This document shows, piece after piece, positions 10,337 to 20,387 of a stretch of DNA of 61,093 nt. The notes under the pieces are model-generated. The model worked only from the letters and a program-made list of their open reading frames with translations. It was not told where the DNA came from and ran no database searches. Source of the DNA: Lysobacteraceae bacterium (lineage in GTDB: Bacteria; Pseudomonadota; Gammaproteobacteria; Xanthomonadales; Rhodanobacteraceae); NCBI GenBank assembly GCA_028871555.1, contig JAGWNA010000013.1, positions 1 to 61,093 on the forward strand, written 5' to 3'. The position numbers and the translations under genes were made by a program. Positions within the stretch are counted from its first letter, which is position 1. Each line of letters begins with the position of its first letter.

Positions 10337-10978
10337 ATGAAAATCGTCGAAGTCGGCCATCCGCTGATCCAGCACAAACTCGGCCTGATGCGCCGCGCCG
10401 GCGTCAGCACCAAGGAGTTCCGCGAACTGGCCGCCGAGGTCGCCGCACTGCTCACCTATGAAGCCACCCGGGATCTGGAAACCGTGGTCCGGCGCATCGA
10501 CGGCTGGGCCGGTGCGCTCGACGTGCGGCAGATCAAGGGCAAGAAAATCACCATCGTGCCGATCCTGCGCGCCGGGATGGGCATGCTGCCCGGCGTGCTC
10601 GACATGATCCCGTCGGCCAAGGTCAGCGTGATCGGCGTGCAACGCGACGAACGGACGTTGCGGCCAATTCCCTACTACGAAAAACTCAGTGGCCGCATGG
10701 ACGAACGCATCGCGCTGATCGTCGACCCGATGCTGGCCACGGCCGGCACCCTGACCGCCGCCGTCGACATGCTGAAGGCGGCCGGCTGCAAACGCATCAA
10801 GGGGCTGTTCCTGGTCGCCGCGCCGGAAGGCCTCGAACGCATCGAGGCGGTGCATCCCGACATCGAGATCTACACCGCAGCGATCGACCAGCGACTCAAC
10901 GAGAACGGCTACATCCTGCCCGGGCTCGGCGACGCCGGCGACAAGATCTTCGGCACCAGGCAGCTGGAACATTCGTGA
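10337..10978 (+). CDS. upp: Uracil phosphoribosyltransferase
   Basis: Pyrimidine salvage enzyme that makes UMP from uracil and PRPP; 213 residues, family length. Conserved parts are [19 protein letters not shown], the PRPP loop [13 protein letters not shown] and the uracil-binding end [20 protein letters not shown]. The PRPP loop has ATAGT where E. coli has ATGGS, a conservative change. No permease gene is attached. The downstream gap holds REP-like repeats. Confidence 0.96.
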   Translation: MKIVEVGHPLIQHKLGLMRRAGVSTKEFRELAAEVAALLTYEATRDLETVVRRIDGWAGALDVRQIKGKKITIVPILRAGMGMLPGVLDMIPSAKVSVIGVQRDERTLRPIPYYEKLSGRMDERIALIVDPMLATAGTLTAAVDMLKAAGCKRIKGLFLVAAPEGLERIEAVHPDIEIYTAAIDQRLNENGYILPGLGDAGDKIFGTRQLEHS

Positions 10979-10994
10979 TCGCCACGGCAATCCC

Positions 10995-11021
10995 GTAGGA
11001 GCGCACCCTGTGCGCGAATGC
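10995..11021. repeat. REP-like half element (GTAGGAGC family)
   Basis: GTAGGAGCGCACCCTGTGCG followed by CGAATGC closely matches the left arm of the 3078-3152 element; the inner GCGCACCCTGTGCGC part is itself palindromic. It lies right after upp. Confidence 0.7.
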
Positions 11022-11036
11022 TCTTGTGGGAGATTT

Positions 11037-11100
11037 TGGAGCCCGCTCGCGGGCGATGCTCTTTCCCGAAAGCAAAGCATCGCCCGCAAGCGGGCTCCAC
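11037..11100. repeat. REP-like inverted repeat between upp and pip
   Basis: Left arm TGGAGCCCGCTCGCGGGCGA and right arm TCGCCCGCAAGCGGGCTCCA, each extended by GATGCT/AGCATC, around a short loop. Located between two convergent genes (upp and pip), where it could serve as a two-way terminator. Confidence 0.8.
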
Positions 11101-11115
11101 GGAGGATGATCCGCC

Positions 11116-12108
<993 letters not shown>

Positions 12109-12166
12109 CTAGCAGACTGCCGGACTCTGGTGGCCGGGCTGATGCATGCAGGCGCCGCGCGCTCCG

Positions 12167-13558
12167 TCAGTCGCGCACGAACAGCTTGCCCGGATTGAGG
12201 ATGCCGTTGGGGTCGAACACGCGGCGCACGCCGCGCATCAGCGCGATCTCCGCCGCGCTGCGCGTGCTGTCGAGATAGGACCGCTTGACCAGCCCGATGC
12301 CGTGCTCGGCCGAGATGCTGCCGCCGTGCCGCTGCAGGGTTTCCGCCAGCAGCCGGGTGACGTGTTCGCACTGGGCGATGAAGGCTTCCTCGGACAGCTC
12401 GTCGGGCCGCAGCACGTTGATGTGCAGGTTGCCGTCGCCGATGTGGCCGAACCACACCACCTCGGCATGCGGGTATTCGCGCGCCAGCAGCGCCTGCATC
12501 TCGTGCAGGAACGCCGGCACCAGGCTGACCCTTACCGACACGTCGTTCTTGTACGGCCGGCGCGGCGCCAGGCTTTCGGTGATGCCTTCGCGCAACCGCC
12601 ACAACGCGGCAGCCTGCGCCTCGCTCTGCGCGATCACCCCGTCGCTGACCCAACCCTGTTCCAGCGCATGCCCGAAGGCGGCCAGGGCGGCGTCCCGGGC
12701 AGGTTCGTCGACGGCATCGAACTCGGTGACGACGTAATACGGATGATCGCCGTCGAAGGGCCGTTGCGCACCGTGCGCCAGCACGTTTTGCAGCGCCCGG
12801 TCGGTGAAGAACTCGAATGCCTGCAGCGCAAGGCGGGCGCGGAACAGCGCAAACACCTGCATCAGCGCATCCATGTCCGGCAGCGCCAGCAGCATCACCT
12901 GCGACGGCCGCGGCGGATCGGCGAGTTTCAGGGTCGCCTCGACCACGATGCCGAGCGTGCCCTCCGAGCCGATCATCAACTGGCGCAAATCGTAGCCGCT
13001 GGAGTTCTTGATCAACGCGCGATTGAGTTCGAGCAGTTCGCCGTTGCCGGCAACCACCTTCAGCGCCGCCACCCATTCCCGTGTATTGCCGTAGCGAATC
13101 ACCCGGATGCCGCCGGCATTGGTGGCGATATTGCCGCCGATCGAACAGGAGCCGCGTGCGGCGAAATCGACCGGATAAGCCAGCCCGTGCCCGCGCGCCG
13201 CTTCGTGCACCGCCTGCAGGGTGATGCCGGCCTGCACGGTCAGGGTGCGGTCGACCGCATCGAAATCCAGCACGCGGTTCATCCGCTCCAGAGCGAGTAC
13301 CAACTCGCCACGGGCCGCCACGGCCCCTCCCGACAGGCCGGTGCGACCGCCCGACGGCACGATCGCCACCTGCCGCCGATTGGCCCAGCGCACGACCGCG
13401 AGCACCTCATCGACGCTTGCCGGCAAGGCGATCGCCAGCGGCGCCGGCGTCCAGCGCCGCGTCCAGTCGCGGCCGTAATGCTCAAGATCGCCCGGCTCGG
13501 TGAGCAGGCGCAGGTCGGGCAGGCATCGGGCCAATTCGGCCAGGGGGTTATCGGACAT
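12167..13558 (-). CDS. FAD-linked D-2-hydroxyglutarate dehydrogenase (GlcD/D2HGDH-like)
   Basis: 463-residue flavoprotein of the vanillyl-alcohol-oxidase family. The FAD-binding loop PSGGRTGLSGG is at residues 68-78, followed by FAARGSCSIGGNIATNAGG and GSEGTLGIVVEATLKL; the C-terminal FAD-oxidase domain has WFGHIGDGNLHINVL and SAEHGIGLVKR. Sequence alone does not separate D-lactate, glycolate and D-2-hydroxyglutarate enzymes. The divergent neighbour is serA; E. coli-type SerA reduces 2-ketoglutarate to D-2-hydroxyglutarate and in pseudomonads a D2HGDH encoded beside serA recycles that product, so D2HGDH is the best reading here. Confidence 0.85.
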   Translation of the reverse strand: MSDNPLAELARCLPDLRLLTEPGDLEHYGRDWTRRWTPAPLAIALPASVDEVLAVVRWANRRQVAIVPSGGRTGLSGGAVAARGELVLALERMNRVLDFDAVDRTLTVQAGITLQAVHEAARGHGLAYPVDFAARGSCSIGGNIATNAGGIRVIRYGNTREWVAALKVVAGNGELLELNRALIKNSSGYDLRQLMIGSEGTLGIVVEATLKLADPPRPSQVMLLALPDMDALMQVFALFRARLALQAFEFFTDRALQNVLAHGAQRPFDGDHPYYVVTEFDAVDEPARDAALAAFGHALEQGWVSDGVIAQSEAQAAALWRLREGITESLAPRRPYKNDVSVRVSLVPAFLHEMQALLAREYPHAEVVWFGHIGDGNLHINVLRPDELSEEAFIAQCEHVTRLLAETLQRHGGSISAEHGIGLVKRSYLDSTRSAAEIALMRGVRRVFDPNGILNPGKLFVRD

Positions 13559-13688
13559 GTCGGATTCCTTCGGTCTGCGCGCAGCCTGCCAGTCTCACCG
13601 GGCCGCGTCCAGTGCTGCGGTGCCGCAAATCATCTCCGGCTCTGGCATAGTAGGCACTCCCTCCTCCCCCATATTCCAGGACGCTTGC

Positions 13689-14921
13689 ATGCAAACCTCG
13701 TATCCCCGACAAGACATCAAGGTGCTGTTGCTGGAGGGCATCAGTGCCAGCGCGGTCGAGAGTTTCCATCGCGCCGGTTACAGCCAGGTCGAATTGCACG
13801 CCAAGTCGCTGCCGGAAGACGAACTCAAGCGACGCATCGCCGATGCGCACATGATCGGCATCCGCTCGCGCACGCAGCTCACCGCCGAAGTGCTGGCGCA
13901 TGCCAAGCGGCTGATCGCGATCGGCTGTTTCTGCATCGGCACCAACCAGGTGGAGCTGAACGCCGCCAGGAAACTCGGTGTCCCGGTGTTCAATGCGCCC
14001 TACTCCAACACGCGCAGCGTCGCCGAACTGGTGATTGCCGAGGCGATCATGCTGTTGCGCGGCATTCCGCAGAAGAACGCCCTGTGCCATCGCGGCGGCT
14101 GGACCAAGTCGGCCAGCGGCAGCTACGAGACGCGCGACAAGGTGCTGGGCATCGTCGGCTACGGCCACATCGGCACCCAGGTCGGCGTGCTGGCCGAGAG
14201 CCTCGGCATGCGGGTGATCTTCCACGACATCGAAGCGAAGCTTTCGCTGGGCAACGCGCGATCGGTTTCCGGCCTGGACGAGCTGCTCGAACGCGCCGAC
14301 GTGGTCACCCTGCATGTCCCGGAAACGCCCGCCACCCACATGATGATCCGGGCCGGGCAACTGGCGCGCATGCGCAAGGGCGCGATGCTGATCAACGCCT
14401 CGCGCGGCAGCGTGGTGGACATCGACGCACTGGCCGCGGCGCTGCGCGAAGACCATCTGGCCGGTGCGGCCGTGGACGTCTTCCCGGTCGAGCCCAAGGG
14501 CAACGACGACGCCTTCGTCTCGCCGCTGATCGGCATGGACAACGTGATCCTCACTCCGCACATCGGCGGCAGCACCCTGGAGGCACAGGAAAACATCGGA
14601 GTCGAGGTTGCCAGCAAGCTGGTCCGCTACAGCGACAACGGCTCTACCCTGTCCGCGGTGAACTTCCCCGAAGTCGCCCTGCCCGAACACCCGAACAGCC
14701 GCCGCCTGCTGCATATCCACCGCAACGTTCCGGGCATGCTGTCGCGCATCAACGATCTGTTCTCGTCGGGCAACGTCAACATCGATGCGCAGTTCCTGCA
14801 AACCGATGCCGAAGTCGGCTACGTGGTGATCGACGTCACCGCCGACGCGGTTCAGGCCACCGCATTGAAAGAGGCGCTGGCGGCCATCCCCGGCACCCTG
14901 CGCAGTCGCGTGCTGTACTGA
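13689..14921 (+). CDS. serA: D-3-phosphoglycerate dehydrogenase
   Basis: First enzyme of serine synthesis. 410 residues, the short E. coli-type form with one C-terminal ACT domain. NAD-binding motif GYGHIGTQ at residues 157-164, active-site block NASRGSVVDIDAL, catalytic histidine in LTPHIGGSTLEAQ, and the ACT domain from about residue 335 (HRNVPGMLSRINDLFSSGN). Enzymes of this type are feedback inhibited by serine and can reduce 2-ketoglutarate. AGGA lies upstream of the ATG at 13689. The 130-bp gap to the divergent dehydrogenase must hold both promoters. Confidence 0.96.
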   Translation: MQTSYPRQDIKVLLLEGISASAVESFHRAGYSQVELHAKSLPEDELKRRIADAHMIGIRSRTQLTAEVLAHAKRLIAIGCFCIGTNQVELNAARKLGVPVFNAPYSNTRSVAELVIAEAIMLLRGIPQKNALCHRGGWTKSASGSYETRDKVLGIVGYGHIGTQVGVLAESLGMRVIFHDIEAKLSLGNARSVSGLDELLERADVVTLHVPETPATHMMIRAGQLARMRKGAMLINASRGSVVDIDALAAALREDHLAGAAVDVFPVEPKGNDDAFVSPLIGMDNVILTPHIGGSTLEAQENIGVEVASKLVRYSDNGSTLSAVNFPEVALPEHPNSRRLLHIHRNVPGMLSRINDLFSSGNVNIDAQFLQTDAEVGYVVIDVTADAVQATALKEALAAIPGTLRSRVLY

Positions 14922-14955
14922 GCGGCGGCAAACGCCTCATGGGAACACGATGCGA

Positions 14956-15876
14956 TCACTTTGCGATCCTGCGCCAGCACACGAACACGCCAACCAGCAT
15001 GATCGTGCCCGTCAGCACGGCAACCACGAAGCGATAGTCCGGGTGCGGGATGATCATGGGCAGCAAACCGACGGCGAGCGCTGGCGGTGCGTGCAGATCG
15101 AGCGCGCGCAAAATCAGGACGCTCCCCAGCATGCTGAGCATCGTTCCCGCGATGCCGACCCCGAACAGGGCGACGAGCAGCACGCCCAGTGCCGCGCTCG
15201 CCGTACAGGCCAGCGGAAGATGCCATACCCGCCTGGCCCAGGGGCAAACCCGGGGATGGGCAAACATTTCGAAGGCGATCACCACCAGGGGCGGAAACAG
15301 CACGAAGCGCATGCCTGTCCACTGCGCAATGCCGGCCAGCATCACCAGCAGTACCAGAAACGGTGACACCCAGCCCAGATAAAAGGGCGCGATTTCCATC
15401 GTGTCGTCGACCCGGTCCCGCACGGAATCGGGCGATGCCGGCGACGGCGATTGCGATTGAACGCTCCAACGGCGGACCACCACGGAAATGACGGCGAGCA
15501 GCCCGGTGCCCAGGACGATGGATGGCGGATACCACCAGCTGCGATACCCCATCGTCAGCGGCAGCAGGCCAGCGGAGATCGCCGGAGCAATCGGTGACCG
15601 GCTGACAAAGATCATCAACACGGATGCGCCGATATCGAGCAAGACGGGCAAGGCGCCGTAGGCGAGGTGCCTCGTGATCAAGGTACCCACCAACGCCGTG
15701 GCCACGGGCGTGGCAACGAGCATGATGGGCGACCTTGCCCAGGTGCCATGCGGCCGTTTCAGGATGTCGTGGGAAAGTGCCCCGAGCTCGGGAAAGAGCA
15801 CGAACTCGACCCCGGTCAACCGGGCGATCAGCGCGATCAGTCCCATGTACAGGACACTGCCGAACTCCAGATTCAT
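14956..15876 (-). CDS. HPP-like multi-pass membrane protein with internal duplication
   Basis: 306-residue integral membrane protein. Two homologous halves are visible: residues about 10-110 and 175-285 each contain a FVLFP motif (VEFVLFPELGALSHDI and MRFVLFPPLVVIAFEMF), several hydrophobic helices, and end in a glycine/leucine-rich segment (AISAGLLPLTM, LAVGLLPMIIP). This resembles a tandem HPP-type membrane domain, a family sometimes linked to CBS domains and nitrite transport; the call is tentative. Start ATG at 15876. A CBS-pair protein is encoded two genes upstream on the same strand. It converges with serA, leaving only 34 bp between stops. Confidence 0.7.
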   Translation of the reverse strand: MNLEFGSVLYMGLIALIARLTGVEFVLFPELGALSHDILKRPHGTWARSPIMLVATPVATALVGTLITRHLAYGALPVLLDIGASVLMIFVSRSPIAPAISAGLLPLTMGYRSWWYPPSIVLGTGLLAVISVVVRRWSVQSQSPSPASPDSVRDRVDDTMEIAPFYLGWVSPFLVLLVMLAGIAQWTGMRFVLFPPLVVIAFEMFAHPRVCPWARRVWHLPLACTASAALGVLLVALFGVGIAGTMLSMLGSVLILRALDLHAPPALAVGLLPMIIPHPDYRFVVAVLTGTIMLVGVFVCWRRIAK

Positions 15877-15994
15877 CAAACTTCAGTTCCATGCTGATGG
15901 TTTTCGGATGCTCGCGCAGCAGGACATGCGGCATTCCAGCAGAACCCGTCGTACTTCCCGAGGCGCACCGGCACGCATCATACCGGCAAGCCCG

Positions 15995-16447
15995 TCATCG
16001 GAAGTGCGCCTTCAGCATCGTCTTGATGGCGGTATGCCGCTTGGCGTCGGCAATCTGCTCCTTGTTGATGTACAGGCACGCAGTCTTCGAACCCGCGGCA
16101 GCAAGCGTACCGGCGGGACCATCCACGCCGATCACCCTCGGCGCGCTCCCCTGCGCATAAAGGCGGCCGATGTTCTGTGCTGCCATGTCGATGCCGATCA
16201 TGCCGGCGAAGACAAGAGGCAGTCCGGGAAACCGCCTGCTCAATGCATCGACCGTCTCGGCGGCGGTCGCGCCTGTCGACGAACTGATGGCCAGCGAGAT
16301 GATGGCCCCGCGCAACCCGGTGGAGGCCAGGCTGTCGATGTCCGCGAGCGATGCAAGCTTGATCGGCTCGTACCCGAGTTCGCCCAGCAAAGGTGCCATC
16401 TCGGCCACGATGAACGGGTGCGGACGTGCCAGCAGAATCGAATGCAT
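15995..16447 (-). CDS. Receiver-like protein lacking the phosphorylation site
   Basis: 150-residue soluble protein starting MHSILLARPHPFIVAEMAPL. The first 120 residues suggest an alternating beta/alpha receiver-like fold (ILLARPHPF, then GAIISLAIS, then LVFAGM), but the acidic pair at the start and the phospho-acceptor aspartate are replaced (SLAIS where a receiver has its Asp). A more basic tail follows (KRHTAIKTMLKAHFR). I do not recognise a named family. It lies between the CBS-pair gene and the HPP-like gene on the same strand. Confidence 0.6.
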   Translation of the reverse strand: MHSILLARPHPFIVAEMAPLLGELGYEPIKLASLADIDSLASTGLRGAIISLAISSSTGATAAETVDALSRRFPGLPLVFAGMIGIDMAAQNIGRLYAQGSAPRVIGVDGPAGTLAAAGSKTACLYINKEQIADAKRHTAIKTMLKAHFR

Positions 16448-16685
16448 TGGATATTCCAGTCTTTGATGATCGCGCGGACCGCGTACGCGACGATTTGGAA
16501 ATGTGACCCGGGAGACCCTGCCGGCACACGCTGCAGACAGGCACTCACCGGCACGCGGGAATGGCGGCTCGCAACCGCCGGTGGTTCACGGCCTGAATGA
16601 CGACGGGCGTCATGGTCTTGATCGGCGCCCGAATCGGCGCGGCCGACTGCTCGCGTCCGGCAGCGGCACGCATTCGCGATCCCGC

Positions 16686-17300
16686 CTAACGGGACATCAT
16701 CGCCGCGTTGAGCAAGGTCATTTCGCGTTCGATGCGGTGGCGGGGCGCAGAGCCCGGATCGGCGCCCAGTTGCCTCTCCAGTCTTGCGCAGGAAATCAAC
16801 CCGCGAACCTGCATGGAACTTCCGCAGGTGCCTTCGACGACGACCAGATGGGTCTGCGCCGTCGCCTTGAATGTTTCCAGCAGGTCGCCGACCCGGGCCA
16901 CGGACACGTCGCGAAGGTCGAGTACCGGCAGTTGCTCCAGCGGGGTCATGATGTCGGCTACCGTGATGTCCTTGTGCAGGCAGGATTCATGCACGCAGTC
17001 GGAGCTCTGCAGGAATTGCAGGGGTCGCTCACCCTGGATGTCATAGGCGGTGATCAGGCCGACGACGTGCCCTTCATCAAGTACCAGGAGCGTGCGGACA
17101 CCGCCCTTGATCATGTCCTGCAGTGCGTCGTCGATGTGACGTTCCAGGCTGACCGTCAGTGGACACTCACGGGCAAAGTCGACCATCACGGAGATTGCTG
17201 GATCGGCCATATTCACCCTGACGCCGCTTTCGCCGGCAATCCGCGTCAGCAGTGATGCACGGGATGGGGCCTTCGAAATCGGAAGATGCTTGAATACCAT
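16686..17300 (-). CDS. Tandem CBS-domain protein
   Basis: 204-residue cytoplasmic protein with two CBS domains: the first around residues 35-95 (CPLTVSLERHIDDALQDMIK, then LLVLDEGHVVGLITAYDIQG) and the second around 115-175 (VADIMTPLEQLPVLDLRDVS, HLVVVEGTCG...VRGLISCARLER). CBS pairs bind adenine nucleotides and usually regulate partner proteins. Two cysteines fall between the domains (SSDCVHESCLHK), which might allow redox or metal control. GGAGA precedes the ATG. It is the first gene of a loose leftward set with the receiver-like and HPP-like genes. Confidence 0.85.
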   Translation of the reverse strand: MVFKHLPISKAPSRASLLTRIAGESGVRVNMADPAISVMVDFARECPLTVSLERHIDDALQDMIKGGVRTLLVLDEGHVVGLITAYDIQGERPLQFLQSSDCVHESCLHKDITVADIMTPLEQLPVLDLRDVSVARVGDLLETFKATAQTHLVVVEGTCGSSMQVRGLISCARLERQLGADPGSAPRHRIEREMTLLNAAMMSR

Positions 17301-17630
17301 GGACAGTCTCCAGTGCAGACATCGTCTGCATCATTCGAACCAGTTGGTCGAATACGGATGCCGGGAGCGGCTCCATATTCCAGAACGCAGTTGCGGCGCC
17401 ATTCGAAAGTTAGAGTGTCCAAATCCGCGAAAGGATTCAGGGTCGCGAACGAGACGGGCCTGCGGCATGTCGGATGCGGCGGGCGGGGACCCTCCGCTCC
17501 CGTGCGAAATCACGCAGGCAATGACGTGCTGACGGATCGGCACGCGGCGGTGCCGAAATCGGCTTCCCGGCACGCACCGCAAGCCTGTGCAACAAGCGCG
17601 TGCAGGGTGGACGGATCGCCAGCCTGCCTG
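17301..17630. other. 330-bp gap upstream of the CBS gene
   Basis: Separates the CBS-pair gene start from the stop of the patatin gene. It must contain the CBS promoter. Open frames here are shadows with no recognisable protein; no repeat or hairpin stands out. Confidence 0.5.
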
Positions 17631-18782
17631 TCAGTCGTGCACCACGATGCCGGTGCCCGGATCCACCGGCGCTTGCCACGGCGCCTGCGCGATCCGCTCG
17701 CGCACCAGTTCCCGCCCTGCGTTCCAGCGCGCCTCGATGCCGGCGGGCGAGAAGTCGATATCCTTGGTCTGGTCCTCGCCTTCCAGTGCCGGTGCGCGCA
17801 GCGTCAGCACGTGCATCACGGTGCAGCAGCCCAGGCCGAGCAGTTCACCGACCTGCGGCCTGGCACGCACGCTTTCCGGCAACAGGCTGCCGAGTTCGCG
17901 GACCACGTGGCGCAGTTGATGGATCTGCTGCTGGCGCGCCAGATGACTCTCTGCCCGGCTGGAATACTGGATGTCCTTCAGGCGACTGATCACGTTTCCG
18001 AGCGATTGCGGGATTTCGTCTTCCTGCTGCCACAAACGGGCGGCGAAGATCAGGGAGTCGCGCCGGGGATGGTCGTCCATCACGACCTCGATCGGCGTAT
18101 TGGAATAGATGCCACCGTCCCAATACGGCTCGCCATCGATCATGACCGCGGGGAATGCGGGCGCCAGCGCTCCGGAGGCCATCACATGGTCGGCATTCAA
18201 CTGCTCGTCGCGGCTGTCGAAGTAGCGCATGCGGCCGGAACGGACGTTCACGGCGCCGAGCGTCAAACGCACCTTGCCCTTGTCGAACTGGCCGAAATCG
18301 ACCAGCTCGCCAAGCGTTTGCCGCAACGCCGCCGTGCTGTAATAGCTGGCATTTTCCACGCCAAGCGGCGTATCCGGGCCGGACCACGAACGCAGGTTCG
18401 GCGCAAAGAATCCGGAGATGCCCTTGGTCACCGTGGCCAGGTTGTTCATCATCTTGTCGAGACCGGGGACATGCCACGGCCATGCCCCGGCGGAAGTCTT
18501 GCCTTTGGCGACGAGCGTCCAGAACGCCCTCAGACGGGCGATTCGATCCTGCGGCGCGTTGCCGGCGATGATGGCGCCGTTGATGGCGCCGATCGACGTT
18601 CCCACGACCCAGTCCGGCTCGATGCCCGCCTCGTGCATCGCCTCATACACGCCGGCCTGAAACGCCCCCAGCGCACCGCCACCCTGCATGACCAGAACGA
18701 CCTGGCCGGGAAGCCCTGTCCGGGTTTTCCTGTTCTTGCCGGCGGCCGCTGGTGCTGCCGCCCGGGCTCTCGGATTCGTCAT
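17631..18782 (-). CDS. Patatin-like phospholipase with C-terminal DUF3734-type region
   Basis: 383-residue serine lipid hydrolase. Patatin motifs: oxyanion hole QGGGALGAFQAG, nucleophile elbow VVGTSIGAINGA, and catalytic aspartate in YWDGGIYSNTP. A C-terminal part of about 130 residues follows, with two cysteines (GLGCCTVMHVL) and FSPAGIEARWNAGRE. The N-terminal 30 residues are basic and alanine-rich, not a clear signal peptide. It begins 7 bp after the acetoacetate decarboxylase stop, so it is co-transcribed with ketone-body genes; it might act on polyhydroxybutyrate granules or membrane lipid, which is inference. Confidence 0.88.
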   Translation of the reverse strand: MTNPRARAAAPAAAGKNRKTRTGLPGQVVLVMQGGGALGAFQAGVYEAMHEAGIEPDWVVGTSIGAINGAIIAGNAPQDRIARLRAFWTLVAKGKTSAGAWPWHVPGLDKMMNNLATVTKGISGFFAPNLRSWSGPDTPLGVENASYYSTAALRQTLGELVDFGQFDKGKVRLTLGAVNVRSGRMRYFDSRDEQLNADHVMASGALAPAFPAVMIDGEPYWDGGIYSNTPIEVVMDDHPRRDSLIFAARLWQQEDEIPQSLGNVISRLKDIQYSSRAESHLARQQQIHQLRHVVRELGSLLPESVRARPQVGELLGLGCCTVMHVLTLRAPALEGEDQTKDIDFSPAGIEARWNAGRELVRERIAQAPWQAPVDPGTGIVVHD

Positions 18783-18789
18783 GAATGGT

Positions 18790-19581
18790 TCATCCCTTGG
18801 TCGACGCCGATGGTTCGGCAAGATAGTCGTGCAGCACGCGCCCATAGGGCAGTGTCAGGTCGGCGATGAAATGCAATCCGCCGAGGGCCTTGAGCACGGG
18901 CAGGTCGGCCACCGGTGCGTTCACATGCGACACCAGATGCAGGCGTGCAGGCCCCGACCATGCGCCCTTCACGGTGATGTCGGTCAGCTTGTACGCCACC
19001 AGCTGGGCGATCGCCAGCTTGCCATCGACGTGGGGGATGAGTTTGAGATTGACCTGGGTCTTGCTCATCTTCTCGACGATGGATACCGACGAGCACTGCT
19101 TCCGGCCGGCCACGTCGTACAGCAGATGCTGGTGCTTGTAGCCCATGGTGCCCACGGCCACCTGGACGCCGGCATAGTCGAGCGTGCCGGTCAGCGTGTC
19201 GTGCACGACTTCGAGTTTCGGCTGACCATGCTTCTTGGGAAAGCCCCAGATTTCGCGTCCGCCGGCAATCGGCGGTTCGTCGTCGAGATACATCTGGGAT
19301 GTGAAGTTCACATGCTCGCCCCGATACCGGGCGGGGATGACCAGGCCCGATTCGGTATAGCTGCCGAAACCTGCCGAATCGGGCATGCGGATGAACTCGA
19401 ACAACACCGTGTCGCTGCCATCGGGCTCCAGCGGTTCGGGCAAGGCTTCGCGAATCGCCTGCGGATCCGACTGATAGGCGATGATCAGATATTCGCGATC
19501 GATGAAGCGATAGGGGCCGGTGGGGTAGGAAGGCGAGGCCGGTGGCATCGACGACAGCTGGAGAATCTCGTGGGTCTTCAT
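18790..19581 (-). CDS. adc: Acetoacetate decarboxylase
   Basis: 263-residue enzyme converting acetoacetate to acetone and CO2 through a lysine Schiff base. The active-site block is GGREIWGFPKKHGQPKLEV, whose first lysine corresponds to the catalytic residue of the clostridial enzyme; other conserved parts are EYLIIAYQSDP near the N-terminus and the arginine-rich RYRGEHVNFTSQMYLDD. It starts 10 bp after the 3-hydroxybutyrate dehydrogenase stop and directly precedes the patatin gene. The product supplied by that dehydrogenase, acetoacetate, is its substrate. Confidence 0.93.
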   Translation of the reverse strand: MKTHEILQLSSMPPASPSYPTGPYRFIDREYLIIAYQSDPQAIREALPEPLEPDGSDTVLFEFIRMPDSAGFGSYTESGLVIPARYRGEHVNFTSQMYLDDEPPIAGGREIWGFPKKHGQPKLEVVHDTLTGTLDYAGVQVAVGTMGYKHQHLLYDVAGRKQCSSVSIVEKMSKTQVNLKLIPHVDGKLAIAQLVAYKLTDITVKGAWSGPARLHLVSHVNAPVADLPVLKALGGLHFIADLTLPYGRVLHDYLAEPSASTKG

Positions 19582-19591
19582 GGCATGGCCT

Positions 19592-20374
19592 TCAGTGTGC
19601 GGTCCAACCGCCATCGACCGGAAGCACGGCCCCGGTGATCGACGCGGCCGCGTCGCTGGCCAGGAAGCCGGCGAGCGCGGCCACCTGCTCGATGCTGACG
19701 AACTGCTTGGTCGGTTGCGCAGCGAGCAGGACGTTCTTGATCACCTCGTCCTCGCTGATGCCGCGCGCCCTGGCGGTTTCCGGCACCTGTTTTTCCACCA
19801 GCGGGGTCCATACGTAACCCGGGCAGACGGCATTGACCGTGATGCCCTGCTCCGCCACTTCCAGTGCCACCGTCTTGGTCAACCCCGCGATGCCGTGCTT
19901 GGCGGCGACATAGGCCGACTTGAACGGCGATGCCACCAGCGCATGGGCCGAGGCAACCTGGATGATGCGTCCCCACCCCTTGCGCTTCATGGCCGGCAGG
20001 GCGTGGCGAATGGTGTGGAACGCCGCCGTCAGGTTGATGGCGATGATCGCGTCCCATTTCTCCGGGGGAAACTCGTCGACCGGCGCGACATGCTGGATGC
20101 CGGCATTGTTGACCAGGATATCCACGCCGCCGAATTCATCGGCGATCGCACGGAACATCGCCTCGATCGCCGCAGGCCGGCTCATGTCGGCACCATCGAA
20201 ACGCACTTCGACGCCGTGCGTTTCGGCCAGACGTCTGCGCGTCGCCTCGATCCCGGCAGCGTCGCCCATGCCGTTGAGGATGATGTTGGCGCCGTCACGG
20301 GCGAATTGCTCGGCAATGCCCAGACCGATGCCACTGGTCGATCCGGTGATCAATACGGTTTTCCCTGTGAACAT
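19592..20374 (-). CDS. bdhA: D-3-hydroxybutyrate dehydrogenase
   Basis: 260-residue short-chain dehydrogenase that oxidises D-3-hydroxybutyrate to acetoacetate with NAD+. Cofactor motif TGSTSGIGLGIA at residues 10-21, NNAGIQHVAPVDEFP, and the catalytic Ser-Tyr-Lys in ASAHALVASPFKSAYVAAKHG. The segment TPLVEKQVPETARARGISED and the C-terminal VDGGWTAH are typical of BdhA rather than acetoacetyl-CoA reductase. It is the first gene of the leftward bdhA-adc-patatin operon; a tandem 13-bp repeat lies just upstream. Confidence 0.93.
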   Translation of the reverse strand: MFTGKTVLITGSTSGIGLGIAEQFARDGANIILNGMGDAAGIEATRRRLAETHGVEVRFDGADMSRPAAIEAMFRAIADEFGGVDILVNNAGIQHVAPVDEFPPEKWDAIIAINLTAAFHTIRHALPAMKRKGWGRIIQVASAHALVASPFKSAYVAAKHGIAGLTKTVALEVAEQGITVNAVCPGYVWTPLVEKQVPETARARGISEDEVIKNVLLAAQPTKQFVSIEQVAALAGFLASDAAASITGAVLPVDGGWTAH

Positions 20375-20387
20375 GAAATTCTCTCTG

